62,215 nt of DNA, taken from positions 1 through 62,215 of the forward strand of contig NZ_ABCF01000011.1 in the NCBI RefSeq assembly GCF_000181495.1, in the 5' to 3' direction. Origin of the DNA: Bacillus sp. SG-1 (GTDB taxonomy: Bacteria > Bacillota > Bacilli > Bacillales > Bacillaceae_B). The translations under genes were made by a program, and so were the position numbers. Shown here piece by piece: positions 61,418 through 62,215 of this stretch (position 1 is the stretch's first letter; the number at the start of each line of letters is the position of its first letter). The notes below the pieces were generated by a model. The model did no database searches, was not told the DNA's origin, and saw only the letters and a list, made by a program, of their open reading frames with translations.

Positions 61418-62173
61418 TTATTCTTTCAGCCATTTTTCTTCTAATTTTTTCAACTCGCCGTTTTCTTTCATTTCCTCTATTACTTTACTGAATTCCTCTA
61501 CCTTATCACTGCCTTTAGGGAATGCCATCGCCATACCAGGAGACACTGAACTTTCATCGTCAAAACCTTTTAAATTTACTTCTTTGATATAGCCTTCAGC
61601 CACTGTTTTATCAAGATAGATTGCATCAATACGTCCTGCCTTCAACTCCTGAATCAATGCCGGAAGTTTATCCAACGCTTTCACTTCGATGTCAATGCTT
61701 TCAGCCAGCTTTTGGGCAGCCGTATCCTGGATCGTTCCAAGCTGCACACCAATTTTTGTACCTTCTAAGTCATCCATACTCTCAATCTCTGATTCTGGCA
61801 ACGTGATGAACATCTCCCCGGAACGGTGATATTCGACCGAGAAATCAACATTTTCTTTCCGCTCATCTGTTGCGGACATACCGGATGCGACAAAATCAAC
61901 AGTGTCAGCTTGCAGCGCACCAATCAGACCGTCAAAGTTCATATCTTTTATCTCAAGCTCATATCCAAGCTCTTCCGTAATATGTTTCGCAAGATCAATA
62001 TCAAAGCCGATAATTTCTCCGTTGTTATCACGTGTTTCAAATGGAGGAAAGTCTGCCGATGTCCCCATAATGATCTTCTCTTTTCCTTCTCCGCTCGTTT
62101 CCTCAGAAGTCCCGCATGCTGCCAAGGAACCTGCTACTACAACTGCCATCAAACCTGCAAAAAGTTTTTTCAT
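61418..62173 (-). CDS. Polar amino-acid ABC transporter substrate-binding lipoprotein
   Basis: 251 aa; AGGGGGAT before the ATG. Signal peptide and lipobox GSLAACGTS (Cys at 20). SBP_bac_3 fold: GTSADFPPFETRDNNGEIIG, DIDLAKHITEELGYELEI, LIGALQADTVDFVASGMSAT and LEGTKIGVQLGTIQDT. It captures the substrate outside the membrane for the permease and ATPase that follow. It is the first gene of the operon; the promoter lies at or beyond the right edge. Confidence 0.93.
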   Translation of the reverse strand: MKKLFAGLMAVVVAGSLAACGTSEETSGEGKEKIIMGTSADFPPFETRDNNGEIIGFDIDLAKHITEELGYELEIKDMNFDGLIGALQADTVDFVASGMSATDERKENVDFSVEYHRSGEMFITLPESEIESMDDLEGTKIGVQLGTIQDTAAQKLAESIDIEVKALDKLPALIQELKAGRIDAIYLDKTVAEGYIKEVNLKGFDDESSVSPGMAMAFPKGSDKVEEFSKVIEEMKENGELKKLEEKWLKE

Positions 62174-62215
62174 CTCTTAAATCCCCCTAAGTTTTTAATG
62201 AATATTTATTCGATA

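Overview
The window looks like chromosomal DNA from a low-GC, spore-forming Bacillaceae species. I base this on strong AGGAGG-type ribosome sites, frequent TTG and GTG starts, Bacillus-type families (type II MurB, TrhO, the chromate/Lrp/YwrD set, a possible gamma-SASP-like protein) and SigB, ECF and CcpA-type DNA signals. No tRNA, rRNA, CRISPR array or phage module was seen. I cannot name the species from sequence alone.

Layout. 0-6 kb: cell-wall proteins (two paralogues of the SbsC N-terminal domain around a LysM/NlpC-P60 endopeptidase), an LtaS fragment and a decayed IS3/IS150-group element with an inverted internal segment. 6-12 kb: an MFS permease, an SRPBCC protein and a three-gene sugar ABC importer, with several intergenic repeat families between them. 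12-18 kb: small membrane proteins, a nested repeat locus (two hairpin elements inserted into a larger repeat), then a class D sortase with its likely substrate, a 1039-aa acidic LPXTG protein built from 91-aa repeats. 18-26 kb: murB, a DHODH-like membrane fusion, an acetamidase, a diguanylate cyclase under a c-di-GMP-I riboswitch, and trhO. 26-30 kb: a GH16-like lipoprotein, GT2 synthase and polysaccharide deacetylase operon, probably for an exopolysaccharide, behind a SigB-type promoter. 30-37 kb: the RDD, SpoIIM, DUF58, MoxR, DUF4350 and DUF4129 locus. 37-46 kb: a D-lactate dehydrogenase-like oxidase, a deacetylase with cell-wall-binding repeats, VanZ, a soluble histidine kinase, an unknown three-gene coiled-coil unit, a PfpI protein and a SEC-C protein. 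46-48 kb: a gene-poor stretch with two more c-di-GMP-I riboswitches and microproteins. 48-57 kb: paired half-size chromate transporters, a cytoplasmic gamma-glutamyltransferase, a full peptide ABC importer and an Lrp regulator. 57-62 kb: an ECF-promoter envelope protein, an M20 amidohydrolase and an amino-acid ABC importer.

Two themes connect the genes. The first is the cell envelope (S-layer-like proteins, sortase substrate, deacetylases, exopolysaccharide operon). The second is c-di-GMP: one cyclase and three riboswitches, one of which sits just before a 41-aa microprotein that has a paralogue near 18 kb. Repeats are unusually rich. A palindromic REP family ends many transcription units from 25 to 60 kb, a roughly 250-bp four-hairpin element occurs twice in inverted orientation 40 kb apart, and a 124-bp hairpin element shows compensatory stem changes between its two copies.
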